A stretch of DNA of 55,245 nucleotides from an uncultured Lachnospiraceae bacterium. Lineage in GTDB: Bacteria; Bacillota; Clostridia; Lachnospirales; Lachnospiraceae. The notes under the pieces were generated by a model that saw only the letters and a program-made list of their open reading frames with translations, was not told the DNA's origin and did no database searches. Within the stretch, counting starts at the first letter, position 1; each line of letters starts with the position of its first letter. The translations under genes were made by a program, and so were the position numbers. Location of the stretch: NCBI GenBank assembly GCA_946615865.1, contig CAMOIJ010000012.1, positions 1 through 55,245 of the forward strand, given 5' to 3'. Positions 16,454-25,459 of the stretch are shown piece after piece.

Positions 16454-17572
16454 ATGGGAGATATAACAGCTTTTGTCGAAGCGATCTACGACTGTTATGA
16501 GAGGATGGGCACTGCCTTTGAAGATGATCAGAGGCTCCCTTCGAAAGATGTGCTGGAGGAAGTGTGCCAGATTCTGCTGAATATCAGCTGCATGCGCGAG
16601 GAAGGGAGATTTCCTTCCTTCAGAGTGTGCTTTATCCGGCCGGATTCAGAACTTCTGAGCGCATACATTTATTCGCACACGCTTCTGTTCAGCAAGCCGA
16701 TCGAATTCAATACCAGGGAAATGAACAAGCTCGCGCCGGCATTGAACCCGGATATGAGCTATCTGGTACTGGATATCAGCGAGAGACCATTTAAGGCGAT
16801 CGGGATCATAGCTGCTTTTACAACCTGGCAAAAAATAATCACCCGCGAGCTCACCTCGGGCAACCGGATGCCCCAGATCCCCAATATTCTGGTGGACGGG
16901 CCCGGAGAGCTGGAGGCCTGTTTCGGAGAGGGATCGCTTGTGAATTACCGCGCCGGGAACTGTGTTTTCTTCCGGACGGATACTTTCACATCGACGCTGG
17001 TGTCGGAGCAGCTCGAAAAAGGCGCACATGTAAGTGAAAAGGAACGGCTGAAGCTGCTCTACCGGATTCTGTGGATGGTAAGCGATTATCATCATGGCGG
17101 CGCTATTTTGATCGTGCCTGACGAGGAGTCGTGCAAGGAGTTCGTGGATATCAAGTATCGGCTTCCTTCCGGCTACCTTTTCAGCGACTGTGAGCGGCGG
17201 GCAGAACTGTCGGGGAATGCCCGCGAGAAAGAGATCATTACGTATGCGGACATGATCGCGAAACTGACGTCAGTGGACGGTTCAGTGGTGCTGACGAAGG
17301 ATCTGGACCTGCTGGGATTCGGCGCTGAGACGCTGGTGGATAAAATGGGCAGCAAGCACCCGGCGATGCGGTTTATGGAATTTGACAACACGGAAAACAA
17401 ACGCAAGCAGTTCAAGGACAACGGCATGCGCCACAGGGCCGGATACCGGTTCTGCAGCGCGGTGCCTGACAGCGTGGCCTTCATTATATCTCAGGATGGA
17501 ACGATCGAGGCGTGCACGCAGCATGACGGGAAGGTGGTCGTGTATGACAATGTGGCACTGCCGCTTGTGTAA
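16454..17572 (+). CDS. DisA_N/DACNV-like predicted nucleotide sensor or cyclase protein
   Basis: 372 soluble residues. The C-terminal third matches the diadenylate-cyclase-like fold. HHGGAILIVPD (213-223) is the strand typical of the DACNV branch. VDGSVVLTKDLDLLGFGAETL (about 274-294) corresponds to the DGA motif region, and GMRHRAGYRF (about 325-334) contains the RHR motif of DisA/CdaA. RHR is intact, while DGA reads DGS. The N-terminal 200 residues are unrecognised. Families with this domain are proposed sensors or synthases of nucleotide signals; whether this one makes c-di-AMP, binds a nucleotide or is inactive is open. It forms a two-gene operon with 15886 and ends at the hairpin at 17597. 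Confidence 0.7.
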   Translation: MGDITAFVEAIYDCYERMGTAFEDDQRLPSKDVLEEVCQILLNISCMREEGRFPSFRVCFIRPDSELLSAYIYSHTLLFSKPIEFNTREMNKLAPALNPDMSYLVLDISERPFKAIGIIAAFTTWQKIITRELTSGNRMPQIPNILVDGPGELEACFGEGSLVNYRAGNCVFFRTDTFTSTLVSEQLEKGAHVSEKERLKLLYRILWMVSDYHHGGAILIVPDEESCKEFVDIKYRLPSGYLFSDCERRAELSGNAREKEIITYADMIAKLTSVDGSVVLTKDLDLLGFGAETLVDKMGSKHPAMRFMEFDNTENKRKQFKDNGMRHRAGYRFCSAVPDSVAFIISQDGTIEACTQHDGKVVVYDNVALPLV

Positions 17573-17596
17573 ATGATTTATCATAATAACGATATA

Positions 17597-17640
17597 AAAG
17601 CAGATAAGTGCACACTATTGCGTACACTGTCTGCTTTTGT
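17597..17640 (+). terminator. terminator after the DACNV-like gene
   Basis: AAAGCAGA paired with TCTGCTTT (17597-17604 with 17630-17637) and an inner AGTG/CACT pairing. The T-rich tail is short and runs into the next -10 box. Confidence 0.65.
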
Positions 17641-17642
17641 TG

Positions 17643-17648
17643 TATAAT
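17643..17648 (+). promoter_or_regulatory. -10 box for the Ser/Thr kinase gene
   Basis: A perfect TATAAT within GTTGTATAATGAAGGA, 49 bases before the kinase start. No -35 is evident because the terminator occupies that position. Confidence 0.4.
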
Positions 17649-17696
17649 GAAGGAACAAACTGCCCCAGAGGTCGTTTATGTGAAAGGGGAATGGTT

Positions 17697-20453
17697 ATGG
17701 GCTTTTTTGACCTGTTCAGGAATAAGAATAAAAAAACGGCGCCTGAGGAGACGCTTACGGACGAGAGTCTGAGCCTTAGCATGAGCCTGAGTATGAGCAA
17801 AGGATCGATTCAGGAAGAGGACAGCCGACCGGACGTTCCTGAGGCGGGAATCGCCGGGGAACGGGATTCCATTACTAATGAGGAGATTGTCAGGGGGACG
17901 AGAATACTTGATACTTACGAAGTGATCTCCGACGCTGTCAGGGGCGGTATGGGAAGTGTCTGGAAGGTGCGCCACAGTGGATGGAATACGGATCTTGCCA
18001 TGAAGCGCCCTCAGCCAAGGTTTTTCTCGGAAGGAAGCGAGAAGCGGAAGGAGAACTTTGTTCACGAGTGCGAGGCCTGGATCAATCTGGGGCTCCATCC
18101 CAATATAGTTTCCTGTTATTATGTCCGCGAGATCAGCGGCGTTCCGACAATTTTTTCCGAGTGGATGGAAAACGGGAGTCTCAAGAACCGGATCGAGGAC
18201 GGTTCCCTGTACGAGATCTCAGGGGAGCAGGAAAGGACCGGAGGTGATTGGGAGCGGATCATTCAGCTGAGACTGCTGGATATCGCGATCCAGTTTGCGA
18301 GAGGCCTCCACTATGCGCATGAGTCTAAAGATCATCTAATCCACCAGGATGTCAAGCCGGACAATCTGCTGCTGACCATGACGTGGGAAGCGAAAGTAGC
18401 TGATTTCGGGCTTGCCCGTGCGCGCACTCAGCTTCTGGCAGAACAAGGGGAGGACGCCGCAGGAAGGGGCGGAACACAGCCTGCAGGCACTTTCGGGGCA
18501 GATTCCGGTGCCACATTAATCGCGGCAACAGGCGGATATACCCCCGCCTACTGTTCATCGGAGCAGTATCTTGGGGAGCCCCTTACACGCCGTACGGATA
18601 TATACAGCTGGGCACTGTCCGTACTTGAGATGTATCTGGGTACAAGGCCGTGGAAGAACGGAGCGGAGGCCGGGAGGAACTGCGGACGATATTTTGACAA
18701 AAGCCGTGTCGCCATGCCGGAGTCGCTTCGGGCGCTGTTAACCGGCTGTCTGGCTGAGAGACCGGAGGATCGGCCGCATGATTTCGGCATTATTGAAGCA
18801 GAACTTGAAAAGATCTACCAGTCAGTCAGCGGACATCCTTACCTGCGAAGTGATCCGAGGACTGCGGCAGATACCGCGGCCAGCCTCAACAATAAGGCAC
18901 TGAGTTACATAGATCTCGGCAGGGATGAGGAGGCCGACGAGCTTCTGAAGCAGGCGGTTTCCAGGGACGGAAGCGTTTTCCTGTATCACTATAATTACGC
19001 TCTGCACCGCTGGAACAGGAGACTGATCAGTGATGCTGCGTTCATGACTTATCTGCGGGGGAATGCCGATGAGAGCGACCTGCATAAAGAGGTCATGGAT
19101 AAGCTGGCCAGTATGCGCGGAAACTGGGATTTCGGCAAGAAGGTGTATTCTTACAGGAAAGATGAGCGCCCCGGAAATCTGGAGGAGCTGATGCCCCTCT
19201 CGGATACGAGCAGTGACGGCACGTATCAGGTTAAGGGCTATATGACAAAAGAGAGATTTCAGCCGGAAAAATACGGATACCGGATCGAGGATCTCAGGAC
19301 CGGAGAGATCAGGGAATACGCGAACGATTATGGGGACTACGGGGAATCAACGCCGCGGGGCGGAAGTTACATGCATCCGCATTATTACAAAAGCGACGAT
19401 GTGAAGTTCGCCGGCACAGATTCAGAGCTTGTCGTTATGCAGGCGGACGTGCTGTGGTTTTTTGACGCGAAGAGCGGCCGGCTGCTGCTTTCTATGCCTC
19501 CACTGCCTGATGAAGACGGGGATACAATGCCCTATGAAGTGCTTGGCTATACAGAGAGCGGGATCATCGAGTATATGAACTGGGAGCAGCGATGGGGGCG
19601 CTGGACCGTGGATGCCATAAGGCTCCGGCCGGAGACAGAGCTTCCTTATGAGCTGGCCGGGATCGCCACAGTGGACGCCAGACTTAAGGCAGAAGAGGAC
19701 ATGATCCGGTACTACGAGGAAGCGTTACAGTGCTGGGAAAAGGGAGATGTCGCGGGGACACATAATGCCCTGAGCAAGAGCCTTTCCGACCAGGTGCTTA
19801 CAATGCACGAGCCGTCCATGCGGCTGTGGTCTGAACTGGGCGCCTATTATAAAAGGGGGAGCCTGATCACAGTCGTGCCGACGTCCGATGAGCCCACGCC
19901 GATTCCGCAGCGCAGAGAGTGCCTGGCCAGGCAGGAATTTGCGATGACGCAGGAATATAAGAACCGGACGGATAACGGCCGGACCGAACTGATCCTGGAG
20001 TATGATCAGGAGGATGAGTTTGACAGCTGCAATGATATGTTCGAGTACACTTTCTATTACAGGCTGAGCGCATTCGATAAGGCGTCGGGCAAGCGATATT
20101 TTGACGTGAACAATCTGGAAATAGCCTGCGAGGCGGATTGGAAGAGATTCTCGAAGGATCGGTATCTCGGACTGACAGGCGATCATCTGCTGTGGTACGC
20201 GCAGGAATACGCGGATCCGGAGACAATAGACCTTGCTGAGATCAGCAGGGACAGTATGAAGTTCAAAAACGGTGTGAGCCGGGTCAGCTTCTCGCTTCCG
20301 AACGGCTATGTATTGAGAAATACAGACAAAGGAGTCGATATCGGCGGGTTTGTGTTTGAGGATGTTTTCACGGACTTCCGGCCGCTGTGGAACTCGGAAG
20401 TCATCGCGTGCAGGGATCATAATTACAGACTTGTGTATGAGTATGTTGTGTAA
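17697..20453 (+). CDS. serine/threonine protein kinase with TPR and large C-terminal region
   Basis: 918 residues, no membrane span. The kinase domain covers about 65-375: the glycine loop RGGMGSVWKV, the ATP-binding lysine in AMKRP (Lys103), the catalytic loop HQDVKPDN (216-223) and DFG (236-238). The catalytic loop has Gln where most kinases have Arg, so it is a non-RD kinase. A Gly/Ala-rich insert of roughly 35 residues sits in the activation segment before GGYTPAYCSSEQ. TPR-like helices follow (about 390-450), then 450 residues of unrecognised, probably beta-rich sequence. The start at 17697 is chosen because GGGGA lies 6 bases upstream; ATG 17691 abuts the binding site. It has its own promoter and is separate from the preceding operon. 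Confidence 0.85.
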   Translation: MGFFDLFRNKNKKTAPEETLTDESLSLSMSLSMSKGSIQEEDSRPDVPEAGIAGERDSITNEEIVRGTRILDTYEVISDAVRGGMGSVWKVRHSGWNTDLAMKRPQPRFFSEGSEKRKENFVHECEAWINLGLHPNIVSCYYVREISGVPTIFSEWMENGSLKNRIEDGSLYEISGEQERTGGDWERIIQLRLLDIAIQFARGLHYAHESKDHLIHQDVKPDNLLLTMTWEAKVADFGLARARTQLLAEQGEDAAGRGGTQPAGTFGADSGATLIAATGGYTPAYCSSEQYLGEPLTRRTDIYSWALSVLEMYLGTRPWKNGAEAGRNCGRYFDKSRVAMPESLRALLTGCLAERPEDRPHDFGIIEAELEKIYQSVSGHPYLRSDPRTAADTAASLNNKALSYIDLGRDEEADELLKQAVSRDGSVFLYHYNYALHRWNRRLISDAAFMTYLRGNADESDLHKEVMDKLASMRGNWDFGKKVYSYRKDERPGNLEELMPLSDTSSDGTYQVKGYMTKERFQPEKYGYRIEDLRTGEIREYANDYGDYGESTPRGGSYMHPHYYKSDDVKFAGTDSELVVMQADVLWFFDAKSGRLLLSMPPLPDEDGDTMPYEVLGYTESGIIEYMNWEQRWGRWTVDAIRLRPETELPYELAGIATVDARLKAEEDMIRYYEEALQCWEKGDVAGTHNALSKSLSDQVLTMHEPSMRLWSELGAYYKRGSLITVVPTSDEPTPIPQRRECLARQEFAMTQEYKNRTDNGRTELILEYDQEDEFDSCNDMFEYTFYYRLSAFDKASGKRYFDVNNLEIACEADWKRFSKDRYLGLTGDHLLWYAQEYADPETIDLAEISRDSMKFKNGVSRVSFSLPNGYVLRNTDKGVDIGGFVFEDVFTDFRPLWNSEVIACRDHNYRLVYEYVV

Positions 20454-20495
20454 AGGACCTTACGGGACCTGAAAAAACAGGAGAGGAGACAGGAA

Positions 20496-20634
20496 ATGGA
20501 TATCAAAGAAGCGATCAGGGAGCGAAGCACAAATCCAAACCTCTGTCAAAAATCTGCGATATACCGGAGGCTGATATGCCGGTCTGGTTCAAAAACGGCG
20601 TGAAGGCGGCTATGATGGCGCCGACCGCCATGAA
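20496..20634 (+). pseudogene. nitroreductase-family relic (internal deletion and frameshift)
   Basis: A good binding site (GAGAGGAGACAGG) precedes ATG 20496, and the frame begins MDIKEAIRER, the classic nitroreductase start. It then diverges and stops at 20603. In another frame, 20559-20630 reads IPEADMPVWFKNGVKAAMM then APTAM, matching the mid-to-late helix and NQQKF-type segment of the same family (usual form WFxxGVxAAxxAPTAMNQQ). About 100 codons between the two pieces are missing, and the end is cut by the terminator arm. It is a dead gene remnant. Confidence 0.7.
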
Positions 20635-20685
20635 AAAGAGACCTCCGGAGTGGGCCATTCAGCAAACCACCCCGGAGGTCTCTTT
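20635..20685. terminator. bidirectional terminator
   Basis: AAAGAGACCTCCGG (20635-20648) pairs with CCGGAGGTCTCTTT (20672-20685), with an inner GTGG/CCAC pairing. It serves the minus-strand symporter gene and read-through from the relic. Confidence 0.88.
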
Positions 20686-20711
20686 ATAGAGAAAGGAGAA
20701 CTTTTTGAAGC

Positions 20712-22127
20712 TTAACCCAGTTTCTCTCTCAGTTCCTCATTGGCCTTCTCGACGTTGAGTCTTGTCAGGATGAGAGTTATGAGGAGGTTGAAGATCATCG
20801 GCATCCAGAGATACATGATGTGCAGCATGTTCATAGTGGATGCGGACTGGACAGCCGCGCCGCCGACGTAACCGCTGAAAGCGAGAAGCCAGCCTGCGAG
20901 AGCAGTGCCGATGCCGCCGCCAAGCTTGGTGCCGAGGGAGGTACAGGAATACATGGTGCCATCTACACGCTTGCCGTGGGTCAGGTAGGTGTACTCGGAG
21001 CAGGTGGCGATCAGGGCGTTCATGTCACCCTGCAGAGGGCTCATACCGAGAGCAGCGATCGCAGTACAAACCAGCATGAGCGGCACGGAGCCCAGGTAAC
21101 CTGCGATGACGACGCCGAGACGGCCAAGTGTGCCGATGGTGTAGCCCATGAGGTTGAGCTTGTACATGCCTCCGAACTTCAGGACCAAAGCCGGTGTGAA
21201 CAAAAGACCGATGATCATCGGAATGTTGATGAACCAGGAGAAGACTCCCAGGAGGTTCGCGTTTTTGAGAACGTAGGTCATGTAGTAGATGCCCATGTTC
21301 AATGTGGCGGAGTAGATCTGCATCAAAATATAGGACGCGCAGATCATCAGATAATACTTGTTCTTGATAAGAAGCTTGAAGGCGTCAATCAGGGTGTATT
21401 TTTCTTCTTCGCCGGGTTCAGGCTTTACTTCTTCTCCTTCCGCAAGCTCCTCAGGGGTAAGTTCTTTGACAGACATGACGGAGAGAGTGTTGGAGATCAC
21501 GCCTACGATGGCATAGATGATCGCAACAGTCCGCCATGCGGCCGCGCCGCCGCCAAAGTACGCCACGAGACCGACAGTGATGGTTTGGATCAGCATGCTG
21601 GTACCGAAAGCGAACATGAAGCGGATGGAGCCCATCTGCACGCGCTCGTGGTTGTTCTTGGTGATCAGGGCGGTCAGCGCCGAGTAGGCGATGTTGTTGG
21701 CCGTGTAGAAGCCCGCGTTCAGCAGGGTGTAGGCGATGAAGAACCAGGCGTACTGGGCCGTCGCGCTGAGATTAGCGGGAATACAGAAGATCGCGACAAG
21801 GCAGATCGCGCAGCCAAAATATCCATAGAGCATCCACGGTCTTGCCTTGCCCATTTTGGTATTGGTCTTATCGATCAGGGAACCGAAAAAGATGTCGCTG
21901 ACGCCGTCAAAAAGTTTGGAGACAGCGATCAGAGTGCCGACGACGCCGGCGTTCATGCCTACTGTGTCGGTCAGGAAGATCATGACGAAGGCGGAGAGCA
22001 GAGCGTAGACTACGTTGCCCGCGATATCGCCGGAGCCGTAACCGATCTTGTTGACCCATGTCAGGTAGGTCTTTTCTTCGTGCTTGTGCTGTTCGTTTTT
22101 ATCTTTGATTTCTTTATTCTCGTCCAT
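20712..22127 (-). CDS. GPH-family sugar:cation symporter (MelB-like), probably beta-galactoside
   Basis: A 471-residue membrane transporter with about twelve spans. The start region KIGYGSGDIAGNVVYALLSA, then VSKLFDGVSDIFFGSLIDKT and GKARPWMLYGY are hallmarks of the glycoside-pentoside-hexuronide family within the major facilitator superfamily. An acidic loop near 230-245 divides the two halves. It is the second gene of the lacZ operon; only 10 bases separate the lacZ stop from its ATG, and its AAGGAGA binding site overlaps that stop. The substrate is inferred from lacZ. Confidence 0.9.
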   Translation of the reverse strand: MDENKEIKDKNEQHKHEEKTYLTWVNKIGYGSGDIAGNVVYALLSAFVMIFLTDTVGMNAGVVGTLIAVSKLFDGVSDIFFGSLIDKTNTKMGKARPWMLYGYFGCAICLVAIFCIPANLSATAQYAWFFIAYTLLNAGFYTANNIAYSALTALITKNNHERVQMGSIRFMFAFGTSMLIQTITVGLVAYFGGGAAAWRTVAIIYAIVGVISNTLSVMSVKELTPEELAEGEEVKPEPGEEEKYTLIDAFKLLIKNKYYLMICASYILMQIYSATLNMGIYYMTYVLKNANLLGVFSWFINIPMIIGLLFTPALVLKFGGMYKLNLMGYTIGTLGRLGVVIAGYLGSVPLMLVCTAIAALGMSPLQGDMNALIATCSEYTYLTHGKRVDGTMYSCTSLGTKLGGGIGTALAGWLLAFSGYVGGAAVQSASTMNMLHIMYLWMPMIFNLLITLILTRLNVEKANEELREKLG

Positions 22128-22137
22128 GGTATTCTCC

Positions 22138-25100
22138 TTATACTTTTTCAGGCCTTAGCATAAAGGCAAAGTGATAGGTATCGTCGGAAACTCTGTATTT
22201 TGGCAGAAGGTCCGGACCACAGCTCTTGGATCCGATGCCGGCCATCTTGTGGTCGAGACACAGGACAGTGCTGCCGCAGGGTTCGAGCTCGTAATTGTGA
22301 CGCTTATTTTCCAGTTCCTCAGCAGTGTAAAGAGAGGCATTAAAGGAGAAGGTCTGCGAAGGGTCTTTGTCCGCCGCGGCAGCGGTCAGGCTCAGGCCCT
22401 TGCCTTTTACGGTGACGTAGTCGCAGTCCCAGTGGCTGCCGTTTTCCTGGGGACGGATGTAGTCCTCGTGGAGGGAAGCGGCAGTTCCCTTGAAGCAGCT
22501 GTGGTAACCGGAATGATGTTTGTCGATGTAGGTCTCGCCGGGTCCCATGCCGAAATAGCTGACATTTTTCATTCCGTTGCTCAGGAAGAGCCGCAGTCCG
22601 ATGCGGGGCAGAGTCAGGATCTCCGGATCTTTGACAGCATTGATGTCCAGGAGGATCCTGCCGTCCGGATAGACCGTGACCTTGTTTACCATCCTCAAGA
22701 TGGGCTGATTGGACATGGCGCCTACAGACTGTCTGACTCTGAGAGAGACAGCACCGTTGTCAGGTGTTCCGGAATGCTCAGTTTCAGATATTTCCACCTC
22801 ATAAGCCCTGGTTACAGTGTGGTCAAGGCGTTCCAGTTTCCACTTATCCGCGATCGGCGCGTCATTATCGGTGGGAGCGCGCCACAGGTTGAAATCTATT
22901 GGTCTGTCCAGCATTTCCTGGGCACCTTCTTTCAAGGAGGTGAAAAGTCCGGCCAGAGTATCAAACCGGTAGGTAAAGCCTTCGCCCTTGAAGACAAGAT
23001 CAGTGCCGTCCTCAGTGAGTGTAAGGGGAGCGGGAGATACCTTCCCCGTTCCGGCGAGTAGTCCCGCCGCCTTAAGTGCGCGGGGCTCCGCTGTGGGAAT
23101 CCTGAGCTCGTCAAAGCCCAGTTCGTGTCCGGCGGGAAGTCCGCAGCACTCTGCTTTGAGAACATAGCTTATTGTGAGAAAACAGCGGCCCTTTTCAGGA
23201 ATAGTGAAAGCAAGCGGTATCTGAGCAGAGGCATGAGGGGCTATGGAAGGAATATCCAGAGAGCCCTGGGCGATCATGGAGCCGTCGAGGGTCAGGGACC
23301 ACGCGGCGCTTATACAGCAGGCAGGATCCTTGAAATCCAGATGGTTTTCTATGGTGAGGAGCTGCCGGTCGGGGGAATAGGAAGCGCGCAGAGGTCTGTG
23401 GACGTTTTTGTACTCCATAAGGCCGGTGTGAGGTGTCCTGTCCGGATAGACAAGGCCGTCCAAGCAGAAGTTGCCGTCGTGCTGAAGTTCGCCGTGGTCG
23501 CCGCCGTACCAATACATCGCCTTTCCATTGTCAGCCAAGCCTTTGTAGATGGCGTGGTCGCACCACTCCCAGACGAAGCCGCCGCAGAGGGCGGGGTATT
23601 TCTCGGTAAGATCCAGATACTCTTTGAAATCGCCGGGGCTGTTGCCCATGGAGTGGCAGTATTCCACAAGCAGAAGAGGCTTTTCAGGGTTGTTGTCCAG
23701 ATAGTCCGTGACTTCATTGAAGCTCGGGTACATGCGGCCGACGATGTCGATGTTCGACATGTCGTATTCGCGGTCGAAAGCAGCGTAGTAGGCGCTCTCG
23801 TAGGTGGTCAGCCGCGAGGGGTCTGTCTGTTTGGTCCAGCGAAGCGCTGTCTCGAAGGTGCACCCGTAGCCGCATTCATTGCCCATGGACCAGACAAGGA
23901 TGCAGGGGCGGTTGCGGTTTCTCAGGACCATAGAGCGGATCCTGTCCAGTGTCGGCTCGATGAAATCGGGATTGTCGGCGATCCTGACATGAGCCCTGCG
24001 CATGCGCTCGTTGTAATCGTCCTCGTTGAAGGAGAGGGGACCTGTGCCGTGGCTTTCGTTGTCCGCTTCGTCGATGACATAGAATCCCATTGCGTCGCAG
24101 AGCTGGTAGAACCAGGGCGAGTTTGGATAGTGGCTGGCGCGGACAGCGTTGAAGTTGTGGGCCTTGATCATCTGCAGATCCTTCATGGTCTGATCGATGG
24201 TTATGACCGCGCCTGTGAGCGGGTCAGATTCGTGGCGGTTGACGCCCCGGAAGGTGATCGGCGCACCGTTCAGAGTCAGAACGAGATCACGAATTTCGAC
24301 ACGGCGGAAGCCGACTTTTTCTGTGATGACTTCGCTGCCGGTATCCATGATCAGGGTGTAGAGGACGGGATCTTCCGCGCTCCACAGAGAGGGCTTGTCC
24401 ACGTGGATGGAGACAGGCTGATCCGGCCCGGGAGCGAGGGATTCGGCGAACAATGTTTTGCCATCCGGGCTCTGCAGTGTGAGGTGGACCGGGATGGGAG
24501 ATCCGCTGAATTTAAAGCGGAGCCTCAGTTCAGCATCCGAGAAGTCCTCAGAAAGGTCCGTTTCGACAACATAGTCGACGATGCGCTCTTTGGGACGGGC
24601 CAAAATATACACGTCCCGGAAGATCCCCGAGAAGCGGAACTTGTCCTGGTCCTCCAGATAACTTCCGTCGCACCATTTGAGAACAAGCACAGCCAGAAGG
24701 TTTTCGCCCTCTTTCAGGAGATCTGTGATGTCGAACTCAGCGGTGTTGTGGGAGACCTGGCTGTAGCCGACGAAGGAACCGTTGAGCCACACGTAGAAGC
24801 ATGAGTCCACTCCCTCGAAGTTCAGGAAGGAGAGCGGCGCTTTGGGATTGGGGTGCCACTCAAAACGGTGCAGGTAGGCCCCGCAGGGATTGTCCTGAGG
24901 GACGTAGGGCGGGTCGAAGGGGAAGGGATAGCGGATGTTGGTGTACTGATTACTGTCGTAACCGCGCATCTGCCAGCAGAAGGGCACCTCCTCCTTGGCC
25001 CACCATTTGCCGGCCTCATAGTCCGGCAAATAAAAAAGATCCTGCAGATCATGGATGCTGGGATACCAGGCGAAGTGCCAGGGGCATCCGCTCAACATCT

Positions 25101-25233
25101 GCAGGCGGTCGGAACTCTCTCTGTGCCAGGGCAGCATATCATTGCGTGCGGAGCATGGGATGTAGTAGGCCCTGTCCGGCATAGTATTCTGGTGGAGGAC
25201 AGAGAGGTCCTCATAGAGTCTTGGAACGATCAA
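22138..25233 (-). CDS. lacZ: beta-galactosidase, GH2 family
   Basis: Hydrolyses terminal beta-galactosides such as lactose in the cytosol; no signal peptide is present. At 1031 residues it has the full five-domain LacZ length. The acid/base is Glu453 in WSMGNECGYG and the nucleophile is Glu524 in LLVEYCHSMGNSPG. FRGVNRHESDP and VRASHYPNSP are further GH2 landmarks, and the C-terminal domain is the bgal small-chain type. The start is TTG at 25233, with AGGGGG 7 bases upstream; no ATG fits as well, so translation is probably tuned down. It is divergent from the AraC-type regulator. Confidence 0.95.
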   Translation of the reverse strand: MIVPRLYEDLSVLHQNTMPDRAYYIPCSARNDMLPWHRESSDRLQMLSGCPWHFAWYPSIHDLQDLFYLPDYEAGKWWAKEEVPFCWQMRGYDSNQYTNIRYPFPFDPPYVPQDNPCGAYLHRFEWHPNPKAPLSFLNFEGVDSCFYVWLNGSFVGYSQVSHNTAEFDITDLLKEGENLLAVLVLKWCDGSYLEDQDKFRFSGIFRDVYILARPKERIVDYVVETDLSEDFSDAELRLRFKFSGSPIPVHLTLQSPDGKTLFAESLAPGPDQPVSIHVDKPSLWSAEDPVLYTLIMDTGSEVITEKVGFRRVEIRDLVLTLNGAPITFRGVNRHESDPLTGAVITIDQTMKDLQMIKAHNFNAVRASHYPNSPWFYQLCDAMGFYVIDEADNESHGTGPLSFNEDDYNERMRRAHVRIADNPDFIEPTLDRIRSMVLRNRNRPCILVWSMGNECGYGCTFETALRWTKQTDPSRLTTYESAYYAAFDREYDMSNIDIVGRMYPSFNEVTDYLDNNPEKPLLLVEYCHSMGNSPGDFKEYLDLTEKYPALCGGFVWEWCDHAIYKGLADNGKAMYWYGGDHGELQHDGNFCLDGLVYPDRTPHTGLMEYKNVHRPLRASYSPDRQLLTIENHLDFKDPACCISAAWSLTLDGSMIAQGSLDIPSIAPHASAQIPLAFTIPEKGRCFLTISYVLKAECCGLPAGHELGFDELRIPTAEPRALKAAGLLAGTGKVSPAPLTLTEDGTDLVFKGEGFTYRFDTLAGLFTSLKEGAQEMLDRPIDFNLWRAPTDNDAPIADKWKLERLDHTVTRAYEVEISETEHSGTPDNGAVSLRVRQSVGAMSNQPILRMVNKVTVYPDGRILLDINAVKDPEILTLPRIGLRLFLSNGMKNVSYFGMGPGETYIDKHHSGYHSCFKGTAASLHEDYIRPQENGSHWDCDYVTVKGKGLSLTAAAADKDPSQTFSFNASLYTAEELENKRHNYELEPCGSTVLCLDHKMAGIGSKSCGPDLLPKYRVSDDTYHFAFMLRPEKV

Positions 25234-25290
25234 AATAGAACCCCCTTTCTGTTTCGATTTGTAAAATGGTTACTAATTCCCCTATTAAAA

Positions 25291-25319
25291 AGCATAGCGA
25301 AAAGGAATTCAGAACCATA
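25291..25319 (-). promoter_or_regulatory. candidate lacZ promoter
   Basis: On the minus strand, TATGCT (25291-25296) could be a -10. The position 17 bases upstream holds TATGGT, a poor -35 that would need an activator. It lies directly downstream of the direct repeats at 25323-25352. Confidence 0.35.
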
Positions 25320-25322
25320 TAA

Positions 25323-25352
25323 ACGAACCGACTCAAAATCTGCACTAACCGA
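25323..25352. promoter_or_regulatory. candidate AraC-type operator: direct repeats 21 bp apart
   Basis: ACGAACCGA (25323-25331) and ACTAACCGA (25344-25352) are direct repeats offset by 21 bases, two helical turns, as expected for the two half-sites of an AraC-family dimer. They stand upstream of the weak lacZ promoter, in the 226-base gap shared with the divergent regulator. Confidence 0.55.
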
Positions 25353-25459
25353 TACAGGACCTGCACAGGTATGGAAAAGGGCAGAAAGAGTAATAAAATA
25401 AAGACTAGGGGAACACAGTAAGTATGGATATGTTTTGATCAAATACGGGTAATAGAAAC

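Noticed and set aside
20820-22163. 447-codon open frame antisense to the GPH symporter gene
   Set aside because: A charged low-complexity translation typical of the reverse of a membrane protein gene; no ribosome binding site.
22278-22300. tRNA T-arm-like GTTCGAGC
   Set aside because: It lies inside the lacZ coding region, and no cloverleaf or CCA end can be built around it.
23125-24804. 559-codon open frame antisense to lacZ
   Set aside because: It lies wholly inside the well-supported beta-galactosidase gene, lacks a binding site and recognisable domain, and is a by-product of its codon bias.
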